A DNA stretch of 64,000 bases, taken from Undaria pinnatifida. Taxonomy: Eukaryota; Sar; Phaeophyceae; Laminariales; Alariaceae. How positions within the stretch are numbered: the first letter of the stretch is position 1; every line of letters starts with the position of its first letter. The position numbers were made by a program, and so were the translations under genes. Of this stretch, positions 45,901 through 58,200 are shown piece after piece. The notes beneath the pieces are model-generated. The model saw only the letters and a program-made list of their open reading frames with translations, was not told the DNA's origin and did not search any database. The stretch spans positions 12,847,501 to 12,911,500 of the forward strand of contig JABAKD010000008.1 in the NCBI GenBank assembly GCA_012845835.1, read 5' to 3'.

Positions 45901-48900
45901 CGATGTGGTTGGCGAAGACGATATCATATCTGCAAAAATTCTGAGGTTTTCTATATATTTGTTGGCGTTCTCATGTTTTTGCTTGATACAAAAACCGAAC
46001 CGCGGCTTTTCCGGGCAGCTAATGTTCGTATACCTGCACCGCAGCGGCCATCCAGCGTCGCATTTGGGGGCGACGGAAAAGAGGGCGGGCCATGGGCGTG
46101 AACGGTGATTGGGGTCGAGACGAACCTCTACGAAGCAAAAAAAGCGGGCCATGGGCGTGAACGGTGATTGGGGTCGAGACGAACCTCTACGAAGCAAAAA
46201 AAACTGAGGGTTTTCTCAACTTGTTGGCGTGTTCATACGAGGTATTAAACTACGGTAGAGGTGCCCGAAGTATTTCTGCCGCTCCTCGCCCGAGCACCTA
46301 CCTATGTACCTCACCCAAACACTGACATGGCGAAAACAAAATAGCCAAAAGAAAAAAGACGCGTGCTACGATAGAGGCGCACCACGTTTTTTCTTCAACA
46401 TGGTTCCTCAACTTGGGACTCGTAAGACCTCCCCCATAAAACTTTTTTTGGACAAAAAATAAAAACTGCTATTAATATTAATAGATAGAACCGGATGAAA
46501 AATCCCATGGCCTAGGTACACGATGAGAACTAACGCAAAAAAAAAAAAAAGTCAAATTTCCGACGATTTGGGGTTAAGGAGCCCCGTCATTATTCAGAAA
46601 CCATTTCGGACGAATCCTGCTCGTACCTCTATCGTAGCACGAGTTTTTATTGCTATTTTTTATTTTTATATCGTCACTTTCGCCCTTCAGCTCAACCCGC
46701 GAGAGGTGTTATTTACCCTCAGCGACCTTCTGGACGAACTAGCCATGGTCACAGGTAGGTGTCTTCCACTCTCCCTCCCGGTACATCTGCCTGGTTGGTG
46801 AAAGCCCGACGTGCTCCGTGCAGGCATAGTAGGGATGCGAGGGTCTATGGTCATACGACTACGGTCATGCACAAACTGAGTACAACCCCCCCCGCGGTAC
46901 ATGCTGGTGGGAGCAATGTCTGCCTGGTTAGTGAAAACCCGACGTGCTCCGTCCCGGCACAGTAGGGATGCGAGGGTCTATGGTCAGACGACTACGGCCA
47001 TGCACAAATTGAGAACCCCTCCCCCCCCCCCCCCCCGCCCCCGGTACACGCCTTCGTTTTTATCGCGCACAGGGTTCAGCGCAGCATTCCCACTTTTCAG
47101 CTGTTTTCTTATGCTCGTCGAATTTCATGGAACTATGACAGGCACAGAACAAAAATCATTTTTGGACAACCCAAATGTGTTCCAAAGATATTAGATACTA
47201 GAGAGTTTCGGACAGGATTTTTTTTTCTTTCTCTACAAATCCTTATTATATACCAGGGTAATACGCTAAGGTGGTCGTGACGTTCTCTTGGATCTTTGAA
47301 AATATCTTGGTTATAACACCCCCCCAAAAAAGCGGCGGCTCCCGAGCTCCACTCGGCCTCCGGCGGCCTCGCGGTGCCACCACGTCCCATCCGCACAGCA
47401 GCACTACGACGTGCCGACGAAAGAACGGGCGTCGGCGCCCCACCTTGGCGATGGGGGAGCGCGGAAATCGCCCTCCCGGGGACGGCTCGCTTGCCCCCCC
47501 GCGCTTTTTGTTTGTCACTGCCCGCTTCTTCTTTTTTTTCGAACTCCAACTCTAATAAACTTTCGAATTGCTTTTGGTCCACTTGAGCCATGGACAGAGC
47601 CATGGACACGAGACCACAAGCGCGCCTGCATCAACAACAAGCACAACAACACCAGGACCAATCACAGCAGCGTCCAGCCGTCGCCGCTCGCCGTGCGCAG
47701 AATCGGCAACGCGAGCGCTTTTCGCTTGGCCTAACAACGGCGAACCCCGCCCAGCCCGAGAGCATTGTAACCAACAAATCGGCTGCTGCTCGCCTGTCAG
47801 GTGTATTGCTCTACGTACTGCTGCATTGCTGTACTGCTGTACTGGGTAGGTTTGTGGGTGCATGGTGGGTGGTGGGTGGGTGGTGGACGGCGGCTCGCCA
47901 GCTCCCCGAGATGGCCGAGCATCGTCAAAAAATGAACCCCCCCCCGTCTGTTTCCTGTTTCATACAAGGTCCTCAAGAACCAACCAAATAACTGCGCCCC
48001 GCGTACCAGGTGCACTGCTGTACGTCCATTGCTGTTCTACTGTGTAGTAAAGGTTTGGTCGGTGGGTGGGTGGGTGTAGGGTGCACTGCGTCGTCCGTGG
48101 TGGGTGCGTGGGCCGTTCCGTACGTGGGAGTTATTTTGCGTCCTGTGGGAGATGAACCTTTTTTTTTGTTTCTACAATACCGGCCTCTCACTGGGTGCTT
48201 GGGAGTACCACCGCCCCCACTGCTGCACTCCTCTGTCCCTTACTACCGTACGTACTGCTGCACTGCCGTACTGCTGCCCTGTGTTATCATTTTTTTTTGC
48301 AAAACTTACATACAGAGGATGATACCTTTACTACCGTACGTACTGCTGCACTGCCGTACTGCCCTGTTATTATTTTCTTCTTTTAAAAACTTAATACAGA
48401 GAATACAGCACCAATTTGTTTTTGTCCGCCATACCGGCCGGCACCAGACATATTTCGGGAGTACCACTTGTTGAACTTTAAGGCATGTGTCACAATCTTA
48501 TTATCTCATTCCCACCATTTTACTATAGCGGGGGACATTTTCATTCCTATTTTTTTCATCACTTTGATCTTCCATCTAACTCGTAAAAGGTTTTACACCC
48601 TCAGCGAGAGCCTCTGGACAAGCCACGGTCACAGGTGTCTTCCCCCCCCCCCCCCCCCGGTACGCGCCTGCATTTTTATCGCGCATGCGGTTCGTTCAGC
48701 ATTCCCCGCTTTTCAGCGTTTTAGGTTCGTCGATTTGCATCGAATTCGGCCAAGACGCGATCGCGCACTTTCGGCCTTCCGTCAATTTGTAAGAAATAGT
48801 TATTTGCGGGGCTCGAAACTACGACATCAACCCCAATAGCTACGCGGCTTACCATTGAACCACAGGGGACGCCGCCAACCTATAGACTAGTCGCATATTC

Positions 48901-51900
48901 CCCTATTTTTTAGTAATCATGCCCACAGTATTTCCCGCCGTAAATAGTTGTCACGTCCAGCCAACACAACCCTACACGGCTATAAGTCACCGACTAGCTA
49001 CTAGTTGGCTAGGTGCTAAAGTTAATACCACGTAGCTACGAAGGTGCTACAGTTAATACCTCGGGGTAATTGGCGCCTTTTGGGGGCATCTGACTGGTGC
49101 GTTTGTGGCTTGAAAAGTTGTTCAAATAAAGATCGAGAAATATGGGACGGTAGTCCCGCAGCAGGCAAATCTCTCTTTATCTGAAGGGAGGTGTGGGGGC
49201 AAGCCGAGGTGGGTTGTACGTGTAACCGCACGCTCGACAGTCAGCAACGAGGGCAACCTCAGAGTGCCCTAGAGGAGCTAGGATGGCCTTGAAGGATTTT
49301 AGTGACAATGATGCGGTGCGATCTATGGGACAGGACCTGTTTTTTTTTTGTTTTGTTTTTCAAGATCCTCCTGGAGATCAGGGCAAAAAAAAACTTGAAA
49401 GCTCCATACACGTTCGTTTGTGTACCAGTTACCTGGTATCCACAGAAAGATTATCAACAACGTCGGTTGATGCGTGGAGTTGGCTTACTCAAGTGCCACC
49501 CAAGCAAATAACAAATTGCGGGGGACCTTATAGCAAGGAGCACCCCCAGCGTCGTTCTACGGTAGCCGCCCCAACTTTTCTTTAACAAAACCGCCGGCTT
49601 CAAAACCAGCTCCCGGCCGTGTCTACTGAAATACGGTGTCTCTCGACACCCCGACGTCATCGATCGATAAACCTTTGCACACAAGAAAATGTGTGGATAC
49701 TTCTTTTTCAATAGTATCGTTCCTTGTGTCGAGCAGCAATGAAACGTATGATAAAGAAAATCGCTGGTTTTGGGGGGGGGGCTCGCGATCACTACAAAAG
49801 CCTACCTGGTATATACCATGACCGCGTGCTACGATAGAGATGCACCACTATTTTTTTCTAATACTACCCCTCAATTTGGGAACGCCTACGATCTCCCCCA
49901 AAAACTGATCAGGAGAAAAACAAAACTGCTGCCGGATAAAAAAATCCCATGGCCTAGGTACACAACACGAGAATCACGCAAAACCTAAGGGGGGCGTATT
50001 TTCCGACGATTTTGGGTTAAGGAACCCTGACATGCCATCATTCAAAAGCCAAATCAGACGAAAAGGGATGCCTCTATCGTAGCACGCGTCAGCCATGGTA
50101 TATATATATGTTTACATTTTTTACATGCCATGATACAGGCGCGCCATTTTCTTTTAGGGGCTGATTCCTCACTTTCAAGACCCCCCCCCGAAAAAATACA
50201 CACATAAAACAGAAATCGCCGCCCGATAACCAATCTCATGCCCTACGAATATATTTAGACCAAGGCTTCTGTTGGGGGGGTACCTCCTTTTCCCACTATT
50301 AATAATAGACTTGAGCCAGTCGCACGAGTGACTCTGCACCTCACTGACGAAACGACTTCATAATTCTAACGCTTGGCGCAAGCGCGACTAACTATTGCAT
50401 TGCGCGTTCATGTCGCGAAATTAAAAAAAAAAAAAAAAAAAATCGAGACCGCAAAGGAACAGGCGGGTTACTCGCGCGAGTGACCCCGGGCCACTGCAAA
50501 AAAAGGTCCCTTAAAAGGGAACCCTCCTACCGTAGCATTGGTCATTAATAGGGTGCAGGTGCACCATGGAAAAAAAAAAACGGCAAAAACAAAAAAAGAA
50601 AAGCAAAGCGACACTCCAGCGACACTTCGAAGTATTGGGACAGTGGCGAACTTCGGAATTTAAAAAAAGGCCAAAAAAAGTACTATCATACACTCCATGA
50701 TACCTCTATGATGCCTCTATGATCCCTCCATGATACCTGTATCGCAGCAGGCGTCTTTATTCCAGGGCTTTTCACGGATCAGACAATTTCTAAAAGGTCG
50801 GATCGTGTCAGGATGACCCGACCCCGCCCGACCCGTGAAATCTGAAAACCTCCGGACCCGATCCGATCCGATCCGATCCGATCCGATCCGATCCGATATG
50901 ATCCGATCCGATCCGATCCGATCCGATCCGATCCGATATGATCCGATCCGATCCGATCCGATCCGATCCGATCCGATCCGATCCGATCCGATCCGATCCG
51001 ATCCGATTCGACCCGTGATATTTCCAGCACCCCCTGACCCAACCCGACCCGACCCGACCCGACCCGCGAGGTTTTGAAAGCCTCCTGATCCGACCCGTGG
51101 GCAAGGCCATGATCCGCGAAAAGCCCCGGTTTATTCCCCTACTTTTACTAACCACATTGGTTCTGATAACTACAGAGGTAACTACAGAGGTAATTACAGA
51201 CGTAACTACAGAGGTAACCACAGAGGTAACTACAGAGGTAACTATAGAGGTAACTACAGAGGTAACTACGTACAGAGGAATCTACAGATTTAACTACAGA
51301 GATAACTACAGAGGTAACTGCAGAGGTAACTACAGAGGTAACTACAAAGGCGTGCTACGATAGGGGTGTGGAGGCAACACTGTTGGGCAAACAACTATTT
51401 TTCTGAATCATGACGGGGCTCCTCAAGCCACAACCCATGGAAGGTCATTTCTAGTTTTGGACTGGTTCTACGATAGCCCCCCCCCACAAAAAACAGCTAA
51501 TTTGTTTATCGAACGTTGCATGGCTGCTGGACACGGGGAAGGATGCTATGAAAAAAGTACCTTCATGTACTCTTATTGTTTGTAAAGGACTATCGAGCGA
51601 TGACTTCGGGGCGGGAAGGGGCACCGTGTTTCGCGAGATGCGGCCTGGAGCTGGCTTCAAAGCCGGCGATTTCGTTGAAGAAGGTTGGGGGGGGTTCCGT
51701 AGAACGACCCCTTTGCAAAATACGTTTCTTTTTATACACCTAGGCTATGGGATTGCACTTTCAGTTTACCCGAAAACGTTTTTTTTTTGCCATAAGAAGT
51801 CCTCCAATCGGGAGCGTCGAAAAAATGAATACTACTGCTGCACGTAGTGTACATTCACCGTCACATGTCTACAGCGGTATGCTCTCCCGTAATAGTGGCC

Positions 51901-52204
51901 TATTGTCGCCATTGAAGTACCCTATCTTCGTGGTAAAATTAACTAATTTCGGGGGAGGGGGGGTAGAGAAAGTAATAATCAGAAACCCGCGAAAAAGTAA
52001 AAAGAAAACTACAAAATAAATGTAGTGCCCTATCTTTACTATAACCAACCAATTTTGTTTTTGATGACTACTGCATGCTCAGTTCCCCGACAATGCCGCG
52101 AAAAAAAAAAGTAGCCCACACTACCTAACTCCATTTCTTATTTCACCTGCAGCACTGGGAATGGGGACAATTCTGAGGGCCTTGGCTCAAAATCATACAA
52201 GAAA

Positions 52205-52252
<48 letters not shown>

Positions 52253-55200
52253 ATGCAGCCCGAAAGTCGCTATCGGGAAACTCTTCAATTCAGAGGAGCT
52301 CCACCTGGCCAGAAAGAAGCACGTGGACCAAACGTGCCATAATACGAGTGCGCCTTTCGTAGAACGCCTTCTCGAAAATATTCGTCACACATGCTTAGGC
52401 CCACAATGTGTACCTCCCTCCCCATCGAAACATGCCTCCCTACGATGAGCGAAAATATTCAGGGATTTTCACGGGTCATGATCCGACCCGCGGCCCGAGC
52501 CAGGAGGTTTCTAAAACTCTCGCGGGTCGAGTCGGGTCGGGTCAGGAGGTCTCACGGGTCGGGTCGGGTCAGGAGGTCTCACGGGTCGGGTCGGGTCAGG
52601 AGGTCTTACGGATCGGGTCAGGTCAGGAGGCTTTCAAATATCACGGGTCAGGTCAGGTAATGTCGGGTCGGGACGCCCTGGCCCGACCGGACCCGCGGCA
52701 AGCGACCTGAACCGTGGAAAGCCCTCAAAAACAAAATTATGTACATGGACTAAGCTACTAAGCTATAAAATCGTTTGGGCTGGTGGTCGGTGTTACTTGG
52801 CGGGTTATTTGCACGGTGGCTCAACTATTTTTCTTGGTGAATTAGCAAGAGTTCTGTCCCCTGTTTCAACTCAAGACAAACCCCGGGATCTTAAGCTAAC
52901 CACACTCCGCAGGGGAACCTTGTAGACTAAGCTACAGACTCGTTTGGGCTGGTCGGTGTTGCTTGCCCGGTTACTTGCACGGTGGCTAATTGTTTTTCTC
53001 AGCTATTTTCAAGAGCTTCCTCCCGTATTTTCAACATGGGACGCCCCCGGGATTTAAAGCCACTCACATCCATCCCGAAGGGAAGCTTGTACGTACCATG
53101 TGAAAAAAAAAAAAACGTCATGGTTGCCCGAACGTTGGAGGTGTCTCTGTTTGAAGCAGGAACGGAGCTCATTCTCGAAAGGGATGCGTGGTCAACGGTT
53201 AAACGACCAGGGCAAGGAACAAATGAGCACGCCTACGCCTCTCCTCTTGAAGCATCTTACATAATATAGCTGGGGTATGGTGAATGTGATTAATCGAGGA
53301 GCGGTAGATATCGCTGGTTTCCGTCGGCCCCGTGGTGGACATGCCTCCCTCACCTGTGCGAAACCCCAGACGAGAGTCTCGTACGTTGCCATCGTGGGCT
53401 GGAAGCCGTGGGACATCAGCCGCTTCATCAGCGCCAAGGCTCGCTCCGGTTCTCCCTCGGCCGACCAGCTGCACGGCGGAATACAAAAGGAAGGGCGAAA
53501 TTGCTGCAGAGACAAGTTTCTTTTAGGAGGGGGGGGGGTGCTGTACTCATCATTGCACGCGGTAGGAAGGGGCAGGGTGGGGATTGTTGCAGAGGCCTTT
53601 TTTCGGGGAGGAGGGGGGGGGGGGGTATTTTATTATGCTGGCTAGAAACACGACGCCAATGGCAATGCAATTCACTGCGAGTCAAAGTCAAGCCATTGCA
53701 ATTCAAGTAAACCCGGTGCAATCCAATGAAAGACAATGCAAGCCATTGCACAAGCTACTTTAAAACAACGCCAGCGAACTCCCTCCCTCTCTCCCCCCGT
53801 CCCGCATAAAGGGAGGCTTTTTTTCGGGGAAAGCGGGGGAGGATATTTTATGATGCTGTCGGGAAATACAACGCCAATGGTAATATACTTCACTTCACGT
53901 CAAAGCCAAGCCATTGCAATTAAAATCAACCCAATGCAATTCAATGAGAGACAATGCAAGTCAGTGCACACGCTAGTGCAAAACAACGCCAGCAAACTCC
54001 CTCCCTCCCTCCCTCCCTCCCGCAAAACACGTGAGAACACAAAAAAACGACTTCAAACACAACAAACAGCAAAATTGAAAAAAAAACGCTACAGTAAAAA
54101 GCACACACACAACTATACAAAACCGGTACCCAATGTACAAGATACAATGCCGGTCGCCCCGGTGGTCTAGTGGTTACCCTCGAATACTACTAGCTTTGGT
54201 CCTTCAGTTCGATTCCCATCGTGGTGAGATTTTGACTTTATTTCTTTGCAAAAATGCAAAAAGAGGACCAACTAGCTGCTGAGAGCCCCCAGCAGTGTGG
54301 GTAGGTATATTTCGACGCGAGTCGACGAGGGACGAAAATGATGAATTCTTCTCGTGATAAAAGTTAAGGCATCTATGGAGAGGGGGAGGAGGGCCCGCTA
54401 TGTGACCCCGGGTCTGAGTTACTACTGGGAGGGACGGCGAGAGTAGTGCGAGGATAACAGAAGGGATGAAGAAAAAAAAATGCACACACTGCGGTCTCTC
54501 GCTCTCAAAAGCCGCTCAAGAGCCTAAGCCAACCAGCGGAGACGAAGGTATATTCGCTGACTATCTAGTCTAACCCAAAAAGTAAATCCTCCCCCTAACG
54601 GAAAACATGCTACATGCGCGCGGGTTTAAAATCTCGTCAGCAACAAGGGCATCCGACTGCTGTCTGCCCGTGTTCCGGCCTGTTTCGTTTTTACCAGTAA
54701 TGATGAAATAATAGGCTCCGTTTCGGCAACATCTTTGGTAGCCCAAAACTATCTCTTCAATACTATCTCCCTTCCGAAAAACTTCCCAGCAGGTCGTCGG
54801 AATTAGGGCTAATAGGATAAGCGTTACACTTGAAGCCAACAACATATATATCCAACGATCTGGCCGACGCTGGGCCAAAGTCTACACTCTCCCTCTCTGT
54901 CTGCCCCGCATCAGACCACCCTCCTGTCACTGCGACACTGCAAACAAAATGTCCCCAACACAAATTCCGAGCAGATGCTTTGGTTCCCAAAAAAGAGTGG
55001 TCGTGTTGCAAGTCCAGCTCTTAAAGGTGTTACAGCTTAACGTGAAAAAACGTCTCGACTCACGCCGCAACCATGGTGTCGCAGTGAATACTGTTCGGCT
55101 GAACGCCGGCCGCGATCATCTCGTCCAGCAGCTCCGCCCCTCTCGGCACTTCCCCAGCCTTCAAACAAGCAAACAGCCCGGCGGAGTACGTCACCAAGTT

Positions 55201-58200
55201 CGGCACCGGCAGCCCCTCGCCCCCTTTCGCCCCCCGCCCCGCCCCTCCACCGCCTCCATCACCACCCCCCCCACGAACCGCCGCGGCGACCACCGTAGCC
55301 TCGTTAACCCTCAGCTCCGCCACAAGCTCGAGGGCCTCGTCCACACGTCCCGCCCGCGCGCACGCCGTAATCGCGCCGCCAAAGCTCACCACATCGGGGG
55401 GTGGGGCGGAGAAACTGGATGCCCCACCCCCCGCTCCTCTTTCTCCTACCCTCTGCTTCTCTCGAAGGGCTCCTTCCCCCCGGCCCGCCGCCTTCATCTC
55501 TCGTAGGCCTCCTCCCCCCTCCTTCATCTCTCTGAGGAGCCGGAGCGCCTCCGACCAGTCTCCGGCGATGGAGCAGGCGTCTATGGCAGAGTTGTAGGCC
55601 ACGGTGTCGGGCGGGACGTTAACGCGGCGCATTTCCGCAAGCAGAGCCAGAGCTTCGTCTCTCCGTCCAGCTTTTCCGCAGGCGTGCACTGTGGCAAAGG
55701 GGACGGGCGGGTGGGCGGGCGGACGGGGATGCGTGTGACGGAGGTGCGCGATGCGACGCGCGTGCATGACGGTGTACGCAGCAGGGGAGGAGGGAGGGGG
55801 GGGGTGGCGGGGGCGAGGGAGGGAAGGGAGGGCGGGAGATAAGTACCTAGTACCTGGTATTGGTCAACACCGGTAATATCTACGCTAGTATTTCTGATTT
55901 TAGGCATTTTCGCAGTCACTAGAGGGAAAAAAGAGCACGCACGCATGCACGCACACTCGAACACAGCAGTGCATGTTCCTTTAAGGGACTGCAGAGGCAA
56001 AAGGTGACGAAATGAGCTGCCGCAGATAGAGCGAAGGCGGGCAACAGTAGCGTAGCATTGGAGCCTGTCTCGTGATCACATCACGGTCTAGGTTCTGGCG
56101 ACGTAGTATTCGTCACACGAAGCAGCCACAACCTTTCCAAAGAAGCCAGCAACATCACCAGCAACAGCTTAAAATAAAGCGAATAACCTCAACCGCAACA
56201 GCTGTTTACTAAAAGAAGCCCACAACATATGGAGCAACAAGCGTTGCCAAAAGGAGCCAACAACGTCAACAGCAACAGCTTTACCTACATAAAATGGCTT
56301 CAGCCGGTCGGCCGGCCGGCTCAACACCTGCGATAAAAAAAAAACTTACTTGCGGCTGAGTAGCTGTAAGCATTGGGGGGCACACCGGCCGCTCGCATCT
56401 CCTGCAGCAGCCGCAGCGAGGCCTTCCACTTTCCTGCACGGCTGCACGCGCTCAGAACTCCGGTGTAGCTAATCTGCCCAACCAAACAACGCGCCGGGCG
56501 GTGGTCGGTCGAGCGGCCGGCGGCGTGAGGCACATGCGCCTGATCCCGAACCAGAATTGAGTTCGATGTACTTAGTGCCTTGTACGACGCCGAAGAATAA
56601 AAAAACAAATATCTATACAACTTTCGATAGGCGATATGAAACATGGAAACTTAACTTGTCGTTCATTGCCAGGAAAAAAAATAACGCGGGCATGCCGGGG
56701 GATGGACGGCGGGCAAAACGCTTTCGACTTGATATTTCGATGTATCGAAAAAAATGGTGTGTCAAAACTTCGATTTATTGAGATAGAGTTCCGATACGAT
56801 ACCCTACGCCAGTCTAATGAACACATCGGACTGGTGGGCTCGACCATCCGGCTTATCCGCTGGAGCAACACACCACGTTTCTCACGTACCGCATCGGGAG
56901 ACAGTCCCGCCGCTTTCATCTCCGCCAAAATGGACATAGCCGTCTCCCATTCCCCGCCCGCTCCGACCGCCGCTATCGCCGTGTTGAAGGTGACCTTGTC
57001 AGGGTTGATTCCCGCCCGCCTCATGCTGTCTAAGAAACCCGGCACCTGGCCCCATTCGCCGCGCCTGCGGGGGAGTCGCGGACAGCAAGAAAGCGAACCC
57101 GGGAAAATAGGCATATACTGCGAAACGAATGCGGCTGTTCACATTTGAACAGCCCAACCTAGATGTACTATAAAATACGACCTTCGAACCGTTTACGCTA
57201 TGAACCCCTTCGGGGTTTCAGATCGAACAACCGCCGAAACAAAAATCCAGCATCGGCCACCACGCGGCGCAGCCCGACATGCTGAAGAAGACCGTGTGTT
57301 CGAACTACAAATGTAGGAAGGTGCATGCATGCATGCTACGATAGAGACAGATTTTTTTCGCTGAAACTTTTCTTGTGAACCACTGGGCTCCTTAACCCAA
57401 AATCGTCGGATTTTTTTTTTTTTTTTTTTGCTAACGCTTTTCGGTGTATATCCAGGCCATGGGATTGGTCGTCGGGCGTAGCAGTTTTGTTTTTTCCAAA
57501 AAAATAAATGGGAAGAGGTACCTTAGACGCGTGCTACGCTAGAGGGAGGCACCTGCACCACTTTTTTTCTGGGGTTTCCTCACTTTAGGAGGTTAAGACA
57601 CGTCCTTCTTGAACCAAAAACTGATTTGGAGAAAACTAAACCTGATTTATCGCCGGATGAAAAATCTCATGGCCTTAGGTACACGACGAGAATCATGCAA
57701 CAAAAACACGGCCTGTTTCCGACGATTTTGTGTTAAGAGAGCCCCGTCATTCAGAAATAATTTTCAGACGAAAAGTGCTACCTCCTCTATCGTAGCACGG
57801 CGTCGGTATAGAGGGAGATCCTCAAGCGAAGAGCAGTGCTAGAAATAAAATGGCGCACCTCTACCGGTAGCATGCCACGGCACCGGACGCGTTCAATACG
57901 GTGGCGCTTGTACTGCTACAAGCTCTTCTTATCAATAGTCGAGTAATAAAATCGCGCTACGACTACGTGCTCCACGTTGTTTTTTTTCGGTCGGTACAGA
58001 TGGGTCCCGAAATGGTTCATGGACTTCTCTACTTCAGACCGCGCTCCTCAACGTTTGGGTCGCAGTGCCTGAGTACCAAGACAGTGAAAACATCGTACCA
58101 AGTGCCGGGTACATATCTACCCTACTCAACACATCCTCAAAGTACTACCAGGTATGGTTACTATCAATACTGTAGTAGTACAACATGTCACACCATGTAT

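Noticed and set aside
47133-47609. 158-codon minus-strand frame beginning MSMALSMAQVDQKQFESL
   Set aside because: Lies in PPR intron 5, has no recognisable domain and cannot be joined in phase to the neighbouring exons; chance or a decayed insert is more likely.
50866-51010. GATCC array as a set of methylation sites or an origin-like element
   Set aside because: It is the expanded interior of a satellite-bearing MITE; nothing indicates a replication or methylation role.
54149-54230. A functional tRNA-Glu or tRNA-Asp gene
   Set aside because: A and B boxes are present, but acceptor and anticodon arms do not pair well, and the match to the 7.4-kb copy continues for 250 bp beyond the tRNA part, showing a SINE.
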